From the NCBI GenBank assembly GCA_934436505.1, contig CAKSAP010000003.1, positions 209,191 through 273,190 of the forward strand: DNA of 64,000 nucleotides. The letters are read 5' to 3'. Origin of the DNA: an uncultured Eubacteriales bacterium (lineage in GTDB: Bacteria; Bacillota; Clostridia; Oscillospirales; Acutalibacteraceae). Below the pieces are notes generated by a model. It saw only the letters and a program-made list of their open reading frames with translations, was not told the DNA's origin and did no database searches. This document shows positions 33,930-42,518 of the stretch, in pieces (the first letter of the stretch is position 1; each line of letters begins with the position of its first letter). The position numbers were made by a program, and so were the translations under genes.

Positions 33930-34604
33930 ATGAGATTTAGAAAATTAAAAAATCTTGATACAAGGCGTGATAATTGCAGCGACCTTCGTATCCCCTATTC
34001 CATACCCGATTTCGATTTGAGAAATATCGACAACGTTCACGAATACATTGATTTTTCAAAGTATTTTGTAAATGACGCACCGCTTGTACTTGAAATAGGC
34101 TGCGGCAAAGGTCAATTTGCAACCCAATACGCAAAGAGAAATCCCGATAAAAACATTGTCGGAATCGAGTGCGTGCCGGGTGTTTTGGTAATTGCCTGCG
34201 AAAAGGCAAAGGTAGAAAAGCTTGATAATCTTCGTTTTCTTGAGATGAGGGCGGAATACCTCCCCGTGTTTATCAAAGAGCACAGCGTTTCGGAAATATT
34301 CTTGAATTTCAGCACTCCGTTTCCGAAGGCGAGGCACGAAAAGCACAGGCTTACAAGTCCCGAGTTTTTGAGCATTTACAAGAAAATTTTAACTCCCGAC
34401 GCTTTGATAGTTCAAAAGACCGACAGCCTTGATTTCTTCGAATATTCAATCGAGAGCTTCAATAACAACGGCTTTGAGGTAACAAGCGTTATCAGGGATT
34501 TGCACAACAGCGATTTCGAGGGCAATATCGTAACTGAATACGAGCAGAGGTTTGCCGAACAGGGCTTGCCGTTGTACAGGCTTGAAGCAAGGCTCAAAAA
34601 ATAA
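33930..34604 (+). CDS. trmB: tRNA (guanine-N7)-methyltransferase, variant active site
   Basis: A 224-residue TrmB, which makes m7G46 in tRNA. The SAM-binding loop EIGCGKGQFA and the following IVGIE strand are typical, as is RHEKHRL after the active-site loop. However, the normally conserved NFSDPWPK motif reads NFSTPFPK here: the aspartate regarded as catalytic is Thr and the Trp is Phe. Related Clostridial sequences may share this change. The ATG at 33930 has GCGGTG 7 nt upstream. Identity as TrmB is clear; normal activity is less so. Confidence 0.88.
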   Translation: MRFRKLKNLDTRRDNCSDLRIPYSIPDFDLRNIDNVHEYIDFSKYFVNDAPLVLEIGCGKGQFATQYAKRNPDKNIVGIECVPGVLVIACEKAKVEKLDNLRFLEMRAEYLPVFIKEHSVSEIFLNFSTPFPKARHEKHRLTSPEFLSIYKKILTPDALIVQKTDSLDFFEYSIESFNNNGFEVTSVIRDLHNSDFEGNIVTEYEQRFAEQGLPLYRLEARLKK

Positions 34605-34618
34605 AATATTACACAAAT

Positions 34619-34645
34619 AAAAAGTCGGCTTGTTGCCGACTTTTT
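34619..34645. terminator. Bidirectional terminator between trmB and the sugar transferase
   Basis: AAAAAGTCGGC pairs with GCCGACTTTTT (34619-34629 with 34635-34645), 5-nt loop, between convergent stops. Confidence 0.93.
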
Positions 34646-34647
34646 GT

Positions 34648-36051
34648 TTATTTATCCTGTTCCTTGCTTTCTTCCTTTTCGACCTCTTGAGTGAAAAATT
34701 CAAATTCTTCGCCCTTGCAGAAAGCCTCTGTGCTGTCGCCTGCTTTGAAAAAGACGGTCAGCGTTTGGAATATAAGCTTTATATCAAGCCAAAGGCTGTA
34801 TTTTTCGATATACATAAGGTCAAGCACAAGCTTATCCTTTGGCGAGGTGTTGTATTTACCTGCGATTTGTGCGTGACCCGTAAGTCCTGCCTTAACCCTC
34901 AAGCGATAACTGAATTCGGAGAGCATATCGGTATATTCGTCAACGTTTTCAACCATTTCGGGACGAGGTCCGACAATACTCATTTCGCCTTTGAGAATAT
35001 TGATAAGCTGCGGCAGTTCGTCAATTCTGAACTTACGCAAAAATCTTCCGACCTTTGTAATACGGTCATCATCACTTGTAACAGAACGGTTGACGGAGTC
35101 CTTTTCTTTCATTGTTCTGAATTTATAAACATAGAAAATCTTGCCGTTGAGCGTAGCCCTCTTTTGCTTAAAGAGCACCTTTCCGCCGTCCTCAAGCTTA
35201 ATGCAAAGCGCACTTATCGCAAAAAGCGGCGAAAGGATTATAAGACCGCAGAGCGAGCCGAAAACGTCAAGCAAGCGCTTAAAGAATTTCTGCTCAATGG
35301 TAAGCCCCTTGACCTGTGAAGCATAAAGCGGCTTATCGTCCAAAATTGCCGTTCTGCCTCTCAAAGCGACAATGTCGCACATTTCAAAATTGTAATAGAT
35401 ATTCTTGTTGTTGGCATAGCAGTATTCAATTATCATTGTCCTTGACGAAACGGGAACGTCATACACGAACACGGTGTCGCAGCGGTTGATAATGTCAAAC
35501 AAATCGGGCGACGTGAAAAGTATCATATCGGTAATATTATACTGCTTTTTATATTTCAAAATCTTCGGTACAACGCTGTTGAGCGCATATTTTGAGGTTG
35601 TGATAACGCAGCATTTTTCGGGAGAATTTATTGTGAAAAAGACGTGATTTCCGAAATATGTCAATGCGATTATCATTATAAGCTGAAGCACATAGACGAG
35701 CAGAAGTATATCCAAATCCTCAAGCTTAAAGGTTTGGTTGTTAGCCGAGTTCGTGTTCATTATGCACAGCTGAACATAAGTGATAGCATCGGTAAAGAAC
35801 GTCGCAAGCGAAAGCGAGCTGATTATCGGCTTACTCTTGTTAATACCTATACTGTATCCGCCGAAAATCGACATTGACGCAAGTCCCAATACAACGAAGG
35901 TAAACATTGTAACTGCGGCAGTTCTCGAAACGTGCAAAAGCCACGCATTATTTATACCGAAAAGCAAAAAGAATATTGCAAACAATAAAAAAAACAGAGT
36001 AAATTTCAAAAGCATTACAATTAAGCTTGTGAACTTTTTTAATCTATTCAT
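34648..36051 (-). CDS. Polyprenyl-phosphate sugar phosphotransferase (WbaP/ExoY type)
   Basis: A 467-residue membrane enzyme that starts exopolysaccharide or glycan synthesis by moving a sugar-1-phosphate to undecaprenyl phosphate. Four to five N-terminal helices (about 1-140) precede a CoA-binding-like Rossmann domain and the C-terminal bacterial sugar transferase domain: KRLLDVFGSLCG helix, KFRTM, the catalytic FRIDELPQL, GEMSIVGPRPE and VKAGLTGHAQ. The ATG at 36051 has GGAG 8 nt upstream and a consensus promoter behind it; a longer frame to 36198 crosses that promoter. No other polysaccharide genes adjoin it. Its sugar is unknown. Confidence 0.9.
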   Translation of the reverse strand: MNRLKKFTSLIVMLLKFTLFFLLFAIFFLLFGINNAWLLHVSRTAAVTMFTFVVLGLASMSIFGGYSIGINKSKPIISSLSLATFFTDAITYVQLCIMNTNSANNQTFKLEDLDILLLVYVLQLIMIIALTYFGNHVFFTINSPEKCCVITTSKYALNSVVPKILKYKKQYNITDMILFTSPDLFDIINRCDTVFVYDVPVSSRTMIIEYCYANNKNIYYNFEMCDIVALRGRTAILDDKPLYASQVKGLTIEQKFFKRLLDVFGSLCGLIILSPLFAISALCIKLEDGGKVLFKQKRATLNGKIFYVYKFRTMKEKDSVNRSVTSDDDRITKVGRFLRKFRIDELPQLINILKGEMSIVGPRPEMVENVDEYTDMLSEFSYRLRVKAGLTGHAQIAGKYNTSPKDKLVLDLMYIEKYSLWLDIKLIFQTLTVFFKAGDSTEAFCKGEEFEFFTQEVEKEESKEQDK

Positions 36052-36090
36052 AATACACTCCGTAAACACACTAAATTTTGCAGTGAGATA

Positions 36091-36119
36091 AATATACGCT
36101 TTTTTTCGCCGATTGTCAA
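36091..36119 (-). promoter_or_regulatory. Sigma-A promoter of the sugar transferase gene
   Basis: Minus strand TTGACA (36119-36114), 17 nt, TATATT (36096-36091). Confidence 0.85.
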
Positions 36120-36176
36120 CAAATAGCGCACGAAAGCTGCCGCAAGCCGCCGTTTTTAACATTCCCCATTTAGGCT

Positions 36177-36184
36177 CATATAAT
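36177..36184 (+). promoter_or_regulatory. Possible mother-cell sigma -10 box of cotJABC
   Basis: CATATAAT lies 38 bp before the preferred TTG start of cotJA and resembles sigma-E -10 boxes (CATACAAT). No convincing -35 was found. In Bacillus subtilis cotJ is transcribed by sigma-E. If correct, an upstream ATG at 36183 would lie inside the promoter. Confidence 0.4.
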
Positions 36185-36221
36185 GAAACGGGGAGCAAAA
36201 AAATTACAAGGAGAGTTTACA

Positions 36222-36452
36222 TTGGATATTAGAGAAAAATGCACGATACCCGAGCAGTCCTGCTGTGAACTGAATATCGGCAGCATAAGCTCGTATTACG
36301 GCACTTCGGTCTTGCCGGACAAAGTTGTCACGACAATGGCTTATGTGCCGTTTCAAACGGATACGACAATGTATAAGCCCGAAACGGCATTGAAATACGG
36401 AACGGTTTTCCCTGACCTCAACAAGCCGTTTTTAGGAGGTAAATGCATATGA
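36222..36452 (+). CDS. cotJA: Spore coat-associated protein CotJA
   Basis: A 76-residue protein with the CotJA core MAYVPFQTDTTMYKPETALKYGTVFPDLNKPF broken as MAYVPFQ, YKPETALKYGTVFPDL and NKPFLGG. It belongs to the inner part of the spore coat complex with CotJB and CotJC. The start is probably TTG at 36222, because AAGGAG sits 8 nt before it; the ATG at 36183 has no such site and falls on the presumed promoter. It overlaps cotJB by 4 bp. Confidence 0.88.
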   Translation: MDIREKCTIPEQSCCELNIGSISSYYGTSVLPDKVVTTMAYVPFQTDTTMYKPETALKYGTVFPDLNKPFLGGKCI

Positions 36453-36700
36453 ACAACAGAACAGCGGCATTATACAAGCTTTCTTCGGTGCAATTTGCGG
36501 CGTTAGAGCTTCATATATATCTCGACACCCACCCCGGCGATGTTGAGGCACAGAAGAAATATAACGAATATATGGCAGCCTACAAGGCAATGCTCAAGGA
36601 ATTTGAAGCCACCTACGGTGCAATTTCCTGCCCTGCCGACAGTAAAGAATGGCTTAAAGACCCGTGGCCGTGGGATGTAACTAAGGAGTGTGATTGCTGA
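36449..36700 (+). CDS. cotJB: Spore coat protein CotJB
   Basis: An 83-residue CotJB with the family pattern LSSVQFAALELHIYLDTHPGD and the C-terminal LKDPWPWD motif. The ATG at 36449 is 9 nt after AGGAGG and forms an ATGA overlap with the cotJA stop; the ATG at 36443 is too close. It overlaps the next start by 1 bp (TGATG). Confidence 0.92.
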   Translation: MNNRTAALYKLSSVQFAALELHIYLDTHPGDVEAQKKYNEYMAAYKAMLKEFEATYGAISCPADSKEWLKDPWPWDVTKECDC

Positions 36701-37311
36701 TGTTTCAATATGAGAAAAAATTGCAGTACCCTGTCAATATAAAGAACCCCAATCCTAAGTATGCACAGATTATAATCAGCCAGTACGGCGGTCCCGACGG
36801 CGAATTAGGTGCGTCGCTTCGGTATCTTTCACAGAGATTTTCAATGCCGTATGCGGAGCTTAAAGGCTTGCTTACCGACATCGGAACGGAGGAATTGGGA
36901 CACCTTGAAATGATAGGTGCGATAGTTTATCAGCTTACGAGAAATCTCTCGATAGACGAGATTAAGAAAAGCGGCTTTGACAAATACTTTGTTGACCACA
37001 CGACGGGCGTTTATCCCGTGGCGGCAAGCGGTGCGCCGTTTACGGTTACATGCTTTCAGTCAAAGGGCGACACGATAACGGATTTACACGAGGATTTGGC
37101 GGCGGAGCAAAAGGCGAGAACGACCTATGACAATATTTTGCGACTTGTTGACGACCCCGACGTGCGAGAGCCGATTAAGTTCCTGCGTGAAAGAGAGGTC
37201 GTACACTATCAACGCTTCGGCGAGGGCTTGCGACTTGCGACGGATAAGCTCAATGAAAAGAATTTCTATGCGTTCAATCCGAGCTTTGACAAAAAATGTA
37301 ACAGAAAATAG
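36700..37311 (+). CDS. cotJC: Spore coat protein CotJC, manganese catalase family
   Basis: A 203-residue four-helix-bundle protein of the manganese catalase family. Likely metal ligands are visible in EELGHLEMIG, in the DLHEDLAAEQKARTTYD helix and in REREVVHYQRFGE. It would sit in the spore coat and may remove hydrogen peroxide; catalase activity of CotJC is not established in every species. AAGGAG lies 11 nt upstream of the ATG, which overlaps the cotJB stop. A bidirectional terminator follows. Confidence 0.94.
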   Translation: MFQYEKKLQYPVNIKNPNPKYAQIIISQYGGPDGELGASLRYLSQRFSMPYAELKGLLTDIGTEELGHLEMIGAIVYQLTRNLSIDEIKKSGFDKYFVDHTTGVYPVAASGAPFTVTCFQSKGDTITDLHEDLAAEQKARTTYDNILRLVDDPDVREPIKFLREREVVHYQRFGEGLRLATDKLNEKNFYAFNPSFDKKCNRK

Positions 37312-37320
37312 CACTAAAAA

Positions 37321-37352
37321 ATACGGCACACTCCGAAAAGAGTATGCCGTAT
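37321..37352. terminator. Bidirectional terminator between cotJC and transketolase
   Basis: ATACGGCA/TGCCGTAT outer stem with an ACTC/GAGT inner stem (one mismatch between), 6-nt loop. On the minus strand the T-run TTTTTAG follows; on the plus strand TTGCTTTTA. Confidence 0.9.
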
Positions 37353-37366
37353 TGCTTTTATTTTGA

Positions 37367-38311
37367 TTATTTAAGTGCGATTGCCTTTTTAACGTTTTCA
37401 GCGATATTTTTAGCGTCAAGACCGTAGATGTGCAAAAGCTCAACCGCAGGACCTGATTTACCGAATACGTCATTTACGCCGACACGAACAACGGGAACGG
37501 GTACGGTTTCGCAGACAACCTCTGTAACCGCAGAGCCGAGACCGCCGATAATGTTATGCTCCTCGGCAGTAACGATAACGCCCGTTTTCTTTGCGGAGTC
37601 AATGATTATATCTCTGTCGATAGGCTTGATTGTAGCCATATTGACAACTCTTGCGGAAATGCCCTCTGCCTTGAGGCTTTCGGCAGCCATCAAAGCCTCG
37701 TTTACCATAAGACCCGAAGCGATAATCGTAGCGTCTGTACCCTCAACAAGTACATTGCCCTTACCGATTTCGAATTTGTAGCTTTCATCAAATACTCTCG
37801 GCACTGCAAGACGACCGAAACGCATATAAACAGGGCCGTCATGTTCAACGGCAGCCAAAACGCAGGCTCTTGCTTCGATATCGTCGGCAGGATTCAAAAT
37901 AACCATACCGGGAATTGTTCTCATAAGAGCAATATCCTCACAGCACTGGTGGCTTGCGCCGTCCTCGCCGACAGAAATGCCTGCATGAGTTGCACCGATT
38001 TTAACGTTCAGGTGCGGATAGCCGATTGAGTTTCTAATCTGCTCAAATGCTCTGCCTGCCGCAAACATAGCGAAAGAAGAAGCAAAAACGGTATGACCTG
38101 TTGCCGCAAGTCCTGCCGCAACGCCCATAAGGTTAGCCTCTGCGATACCTACGTCAAAGAATTTATCGGGATGAGCGCTTTTGAACATACCTGTTTTTGT
38201 TGCAGCCGCAAGATCGGCGTCGAGAACAATGATTTTGTCGTTTTTATCGCCCAATTCAACAAGTGTTTTACCGTAAGCGTCACGGGTTGCACATTTAATT
38301 ACATCTGCCAT
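37367..38311 (-). CDS. Transketolase, C-terminal subunit
   Basis: A 314-residue polypeptide carrying the pyrimidine-binding and C-terminal domains of transketolase. Visible motifs include DVGIAEANLMGVAAGLA, with the glutamate that activates thiamine diphosphate, and GISVGEDGASHQ. It pairs with the N-terminal half encoded 2 bp upstream. Split transketolases are common in Clostridia and archaea. Together they interconvert pentose phosphates with glycolytic sugars. Confidence 0.93.
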   Translation of the reverse strand: MADVIKCATRDAYGKTLVELGDKNDKIIVLDADLAAATKTGMFKSAHPDKFFDVGIAEANLMGVAAGLAATGHTVFASSFAMFAAGRAFEQIRNSIGYPHLNVKIGATHAGISVGEDGASHQCCEDIALMRTIPGMVILNPADDIEARACVLAAVEHDGPVYMRFGRLAVPRVFDESYKFEIGKGNVLVEGTDATIIASGLMVNEALMAAESLKAEGISARVVNMATIKPIDRDIIIDSAKKTGVIVTAEEHNIIGGLGSAVTEVVCETVPVPVVRVGVNDVFGKSGPAVELLHIYGLDAKNIAENVKKAIALK

Positions 38312-38313
38312 AA

Positions 38314-39156
38314 TTAAGCCTCCAATTCTGCGAGAGCCGCTTTAAGCTCAGTCATCGCCTGTTCGTATTCTTCGGTGTTCGGAGCTTTTCCGTGCCAGCC
38401 TACTGCGTTTTCCATATACGAAACGCCCTTGCCCTTGATTGTTTTCATAACAATACAGGTCGGCACGCCCTTTGTTGCCCTTGCATTTTCAAGTGCAGAC
38501 TCGATAGCGTCAAAATCGTGTCCGTCAATCTCAACAACATTCCACTTGAAAGCCTTGAATTTGTCGGCAATCGGATAAGGAGAGTTTACCTCTTCAACTG
38601 TGCCGTCGATTTGAAGTCCGTTGTAGTCAACAACCGCAACAAGATTGTCAAGACCACGGTTAGCGGCAAACATTGCAGCCTCCCAAACTTCGCCCTCTTC
38701 GATTTCGCCGTCGCCGAGGACTGTATAAACACGGAAATCCTTTTTGTCAAGCTTTGCGCCGAGTGCCATACCGACAGCGGCTGAAATACCCTGACCGAGA
38801 GAGCCTGTGCTCATATCGACACCGGGGATTTTGTTCATATTGGGGTGTCCCTGAAGATAAGAGTCGGACTTTCTGAGAGTTTTCAAATCTTCAACGGGGA
38901 AAAATCCCTTGAGTGCGAGCGTTGCATAAAGAGCAGGTGCAGCGTGTCCCTTTGAAAGAACAAATCTGTCTCTGTCCTCCATATGCGGATTTGAGGCGTC
39001 GATGCTCATTTCTCCGTTGTAGAGATAAGCGAGCAAATCACAAATTGAAAGCGAACCGCCAGGATGTCCCGCCTTAGCATTGTAAACGCCCTCAATAACG
39101 CCTATGCGTGCCTTTGCAGCAAAAATCTGCAATTCTTTCTTTTTCATAGCGTCCAT
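38314..39156 (-). CDS. Transketolase, N-terminal subunit
   Basis: A 280-residue thiamine-diphosphate-binding half of transketolase. The substrate-binding KAGHPGGSLS and LSKGHAAPALYA motifs and the diphosphate motif GDGEIEEGEVWEAA...DYNG are intact. The ATG at 39156 has AAGGAG 8 nt upstream, located within the end of the HAD gene; a frame extending to 39279 is only the overlap. It is translated together with the C-terminal subunit. Confidence 0.94.
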   Translation of the reverse strand: MDAMKKKELQIFAAKARIGVIEGVYNAKAGHPGGSLSICDLLAYLYNGEMSIDASNPHMEDRDRFVLSKGHAAPALYATLALKGFFPVEDLKTLRKSDSYLQGHPNMNKIPGVDMSTGSLGQGISAAVGMALGAKLDKKDFRVYTVLGDGEIEEGEVWEAAMFAANRGLDNLVAVVDYNGLQIDGTVEEVNSPYPIADKFKAFKWNVVEIDGHDFDAIESALENARATKGVPTCIVMKTIKGKGVSYMENAVGWHGKAPNTEEYEQAMTELKAALAELEA

Positions 39157-39158
39157 AA

Positions 39159-40007
39159 TCAGTTCTCCTTGTATGTGTACATTATATAATTGAGCAAATC
39201 TCCGACGGCTCCCTTGTTGCAATGGCAAGCCTCGAATTTTGCTATTTCGTGCATTTCCTTCGGCGCCTGACCGCAGCAAGCAGGCAAGCCGACTGTTTTG
39301 AGCATATCGAAATCGTTGAAATAGTCCCCGATTGCGGCGGTATGCTCTTTTTTAATTCCGAACATATCTGCGATTTTCATAATCGCCGTACCCTTGTGCA
39401 CGCCCTGCTCCACCATTTCAAAGGAAGCTATCGACGACGACATAAAGTTTACGCTTGTATCCGTTGCGCCGTAAAGGTACTTTTTGACCGAGCTTATAAG
39501 CGTCGGCATACCGAGGAAAATTACCTTTCCCCAATCGTCGGGCGGAATTTCATCAGCCTTTTTGAAGCGTTTATGAGGCAAATCGTCCGATATAAGCATA
39601 GCTTCTGCAAAAATATGCGAATTTACGGCATATCCCTCCCTGCTTGTGAGGATATAAGCCTCAAGCATAGGAAATTTTTTCATAGCCGCCTTGACAAGCT
39701 CGTATCCCATAGGATTTATCGGCGTAAAGTCAAGGATTTTATCGTTCATTATATCATATATGCCTGCGCCGTTAAGTATGACAGCAGGTGTGCCGGCAAT
39801 CATAGGAAGCGACTCATATGGCTTACGAATTGAACTGACATTTCTGCCCGAGGCAAGAGTAAATCTGCCCTTTTTCTCAACCACAAACTCGTTTATGGCG
39901 TCATAATTGCGTTTCGGCAAGCGTCTCAATTTATTGTTGAGCGTGCCGTCGATATCCGACACCACAAGCCAATCTGAAAAATCTGTTTTAATCTGTTTCT
40001 CTGCCAA
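39159..40007 (-). CDS. HAD-superfamily (Cof-type) phosphatase
   Basis: A 282-residue Cof/IIB-type HAD hydrolase. Motif I is VSDIDGTL (nucleophile and acid aspartates), motif II TLASGR, and the C-terminal acidic motif GDYFNDFDMLKTVG. Substrates are probably small phosphorylated metabolites; none can be named. The start appears to be TTG at 40007 with AAAGGG 8 nt upstream, formed by the end of rluD. Confidence 0.88.
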   Translation of the reverse strand: MAEKQIKTDFSDWLVVSDIDGTLNNKLRRLPKRNYDAINEFVVEKKGRFTLASGRNVSSIRKPYESLPMIAGTPAVILNGAGIYDIMNDKILDFTPINPMGYELVKAAMKKFPMLEAYILTSREGYAVNSHIFAEAMLISDDLPHKRFKKADEIPPDDWGKVIFLGMPTLISSVKKYLYGATDTSVNFMSSSIASFEMVEQGVHKGTAIMKIADMFGIKKEHTAAIGDYFNDFDMLKTVGLPACCGQAPKEMHEIAKFEACHCNKGAVGDLLNYIMYTYKEN

Positions 40008-40009
40008 TT

Positions 40010-40924
40010 TTACAACCCTTTCATAAACCGAGTGAAATACTCGGGAAGCTCTGAAGAAAACTCAACATATTCGCCGCTTCTCGGATGAATAAAGCCGATA
40101 AGTCCTGCGTGCAAACACTGTCCGCACAACTTTTGCTCGGCGGCGTTCCTCGGCTTGCCGTAAACATCATCGCCCGCAAGCGGATGCCCGAGATATGCCA
40201 TATGAACTCTGATTTGGTGAGTTCTCCCCGTTTCAAGCCTTAACCTCAAATAGTCATAGCCGTTGAGCTGCTCTAAAACTTTATAATGAGTAACCGCATT
40301 TTTCGAATTCTTGTCTGTTACGGTCATTTTCTTTCTGTCGTTTGTGCTTCTGCCGATAGGAGCTACAACCGTGCCCTCGTCCTGCTTCAGATGACCTATG
40401 CAAACGGCACGGTACTCCCTTGTGAAGCTGTGTTCTTTTATCTGCTCGGCAAGACCCTTATGTGCAAAATCATTCTTTGCGACAATCAAAAGTCCCGAGG
40501 TGTTTTTGTCAATCCTGTGGACAATGCCCGGTCGCAAAACGCCGTTAATGCCCGAAAGGCTGTCCTTGCAATGATACATCAGAGCGTTTACAAGCGTGTT
40601 TTCATAGTTGCCGGGCGCAGGATGAACGACCATACCCTTAGGCTTATTGACAACAAGCAGGTCGTCGTCCTCAAAAACTATATCAAGCGGAATATTCTGC
40701 GGCTCAACCGTCAATGCTACGGGCTCAAGCGGAAGATACTCCACCCTATCCTCTGTTTTTAACTTATAATTTTTGGAAACGGGTTTTCCGTTTACGCTCA
40801 CATTTCCCGACTCAATCGCCCTTTGAATATAGCTTCGTGAGGTTGAGGGAAATATAAAGGACAAATATTTATCTATTCTCTCGCCGTCGCTTTCAACATC
40901 GGCAATTATACTGATACTGTTCAT
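40010..40924 (-). CDS. RluA-family 23S rRNA pseudouridine synthase, RluD-like
   Basis: A 304-residue enzyme with an N-terminal S4 RNA-binding domain (RIDKYLSFIFPSTSRSYIQ) and a catalytic domain with the nucleophile aspartate in HRIDKNTSGLLIVAKN. The RTHQIRVHMAYLGHPLAGD motif is also standard. Adjacent to lspA, the usual Firmicute position of ylyB. The exact uridine targets cannot be read from the sequence. Confidence 0.93.
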   Translation of the reverse strand: MNSISIIADVESDGERIDKYLSFIFPSTSRSYIQRAIESGNVSVNGKPVSKNYKLKTEDRVEYLPLEPVALTVEPQNIPLDIVFEDDDLLVVNKPKGMVVHPAPGNYENTLVNALMYHCKDSLSGINGVLRPGIVHRIDKNTSGLLIVAKNDFAHKGLAEQIKEHSFTREYRAVCIGHLKQDEGTVVAPIGRSTNDRKKMTVTDKNSKNAVTHYKVLEQLNGYDYLRLRLETGRTHQIRVHMAYLGHPLAGDDVYGKPRNAAEQKLCGQCLHAGLIGFIHPRSGEYVEFSSELPEYFTRFMKGL

Positions 40925-40925
40925 A

Positions 40926-41405
40926 TTATTTCTTTGCCTTATCGGTTTTTGAGTCCTTGATAATATCGTACAGCAGGTAGATTATGACAATAAACGCACC
41001 AACCGTAACAAGTATATCCGCAAAATTGAACACTGCGAATTTAATAAACAGCGGATCGATATAGTCAATAACAAATTCCCTGCCGACCCTGTCGATAAGG
41101 TTTGCGCCGCCGCCCGAAATTATAAGGGTCAGTCCCCAATAGACGACCTTTGAGTGAATTCTGCCCGATAATAAATAAATAAGTCCGACAATCAGCACAA
41201 GCGCCGTGAAAACGCTCAATACCCTTGTATATCCACTGAAAGAGCCGAATGCCGCCCCCGTGTTTTCTACATATGTCAGACTTAATACTTTATCAATTAC
41301 CGTAATTGAACCGATGGGCTCAAGATGCTTCAAGACCGCAAATTTTATAAGCTGATCGATAGCTATTAAAAATGCTATTATAATTATTGTGATTGCCTGA
41401 AGCAT
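40926..41405 (-). CDS. lspA: Lipoprotein signal peptidase II
   Basis: A 159-residue, four-helix membrane aspartyl protease that removes signal peptides from prolipoproteins. The catalytic aspartates are D105 in ANLIDR and D130 in FNFAD; NTGAAFGSF is also typical. GAGGTG precedes the ATG. It lies between divIVA and the pseudouridine synthase with 1 to 15-bp gaps. Confidence 0.95.
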   Translation of the reverse strand: MLQAITIIIIAFLIAIDQLIKFAVLKHLEPIGSITVIDKVLSLTYVENTGAAFGSFSGYTRVLSVFTALVLIVGLIYLLSGRIHSKVVYWGLTLIISGGGANLIDRVGREFVIDYIDPLFIKFAVFNFADILVTVGAFIVIIYLLYDIIKDSKTDKAKK

Positions 41406-41420
41406 CGTGCCACCTCTGAA

Positions 41421-42485
41421 TTATTTCTTCTTAAAGAATTTTTTGAATGAAATTGCGCCGTCATCATCTTCGTCGCCCGTTTCATCCTCAACCTCGTCAA
41501 CAGTCTCATAATCGTCTGCATCTGTGGTTATGTCGCTGTCGTCATCATCGTCAAAATCAAGCTCGTCTATATTGAGCGAAAATCCGCCGTTGTCCTCGGA
41601 AACGTCGGAGGAAATATCCTCGAATTCATCCTCGGGCTCATCGTCGAATGTGTTTTCGTCAAGAGTGAAAGCTTCTTCCTCGTCTGCTTCGTCAACATCA
41701 TCAAGGATATTTTCAATATCGGTAAGCTCGAAGGTATCATCCTCAACGGGCTCTTCGACAGTCTCCTCTGCAGTCTCCTCGACAGCTTCTTCCGCTTCTT
41801 CTTCGACTGTGTCCTCAACAGGCTCAACCGCTTCTGCTACCTCTTCAACCTCATCGGCTTCCTCGACAGGTGCTTCGACAGCCTCCTGTGCCGCTTCGGG
41901 CTCAACGTCCTGCGGCTCTTCCTCTTTAGGCTCCTCGGAATATGTAGGAAGTCTGTCAAGCAAGGTCAAATGCTCCTTGTACATATCCATCATCTTGGTA
42001 CGGAAAGCGGCAACCTCTTTTTTAAGCATTTCAAGAACAAGCTTTTCCTGCGTTACCTTGCGGTTAACTCCGCCGATAATCTCGTCCGCCTGCTTGTTAG
42101 CCTCGTGAACCTTAGCCTCTGCCGTTCTTTTTGCTTCGTCAAGGATTTTCTCCGCTTTTTGTGAAGCGTCCGAAAGCATACCCTCCGCCTGCTGTGAAGC
42201 CTCTGAAAGCTGCTTTTCGGAGGTTTCCTTTGCCTCGGAGACAATTCTGTCTGCAAGCTTCTGTGCCGAGAGCAAAGCCTGTCGCAGGCTGTCCTCATCC
42301 TTCTTGTATTCCTCAACCTTATTGGCAAGGATGCTCATTTTCTTAATGATATTGGCGTTCTCACGGAACATCTGGTCATAGGAAGCGTGAATTTCATTGA
42401 GAAATTCGTCAACCTCCTCTGCCTTGTATGAGCTTTTGCCCGTGGTGTGAAATTCTTTTGATTTAATCTGATCCGGTGTAAGCAT
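41421..42485 (-). CDS. divIVA: DivIVA-like division/polarity protein with long acidic tail
   Basis: A 354-residue coiled-coil protein. The N-terminal DivIVA membrane-binding domain (MLTPDQIKSKEFHTTGKSSY, then KAEEVDEFL) is followed by a long coiled coil (about 40-190, Ala/Glu/Lys rich). An exceptionally acidic low-complexity region of Glu, Asp, Val and Ala runs from about 195 to 340, and a short basic end SFKKFFKKK closes the protein. DivIVA marks negatively curved membrane at septa and poles. The acidic tail is far longer than in Bacillus DivIVA. It follows sepF by 33 bp. Confidence 0.9.
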   Translation of the reverse strand: MLTPDQIKSKEFHTTGKSSYKAEEVDEFLNEIHASYDQMFRENANIIKKMSILANKVEEYKKDEDSLRQALLSAQKLADRIVSEAKETSEKQLSEASQQAEGMLSDASQKAEKILDEAKRTAEAKVHEANKQADEIIGGVNRKVTQEKLVLEMLKKEVAAFRTKMMDMYKEHLTLLDRLPTYSEEPKEEEPQDVEPEAAQEAVEAPVEEADEVEEVAEAVEPVEDTVEEEAEEAVEETAEETVEEPVEDDTFELTDIENILDDVDEADEEEAFTLDENTFDDEPEDEFEDISSDVSEDNGGFSLNIDELDFDDDDDSDITTDADDYETVDEVEDETGDEDDDGAISFKKFFKKK

Positions 42486-42518
42486 TATTTGTTATCCCCA
42501 CTTCTGACTGAAATTATA

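Noticed and set aside
41524..42108. 194-codon Ser-rich frame opposite divIVA.
   Set aside because: It is the antisense of the Glu/Asp-rich tail; poly-Ser from reverse-complemented GAA/GAG/GAC codons is a composition artefact.
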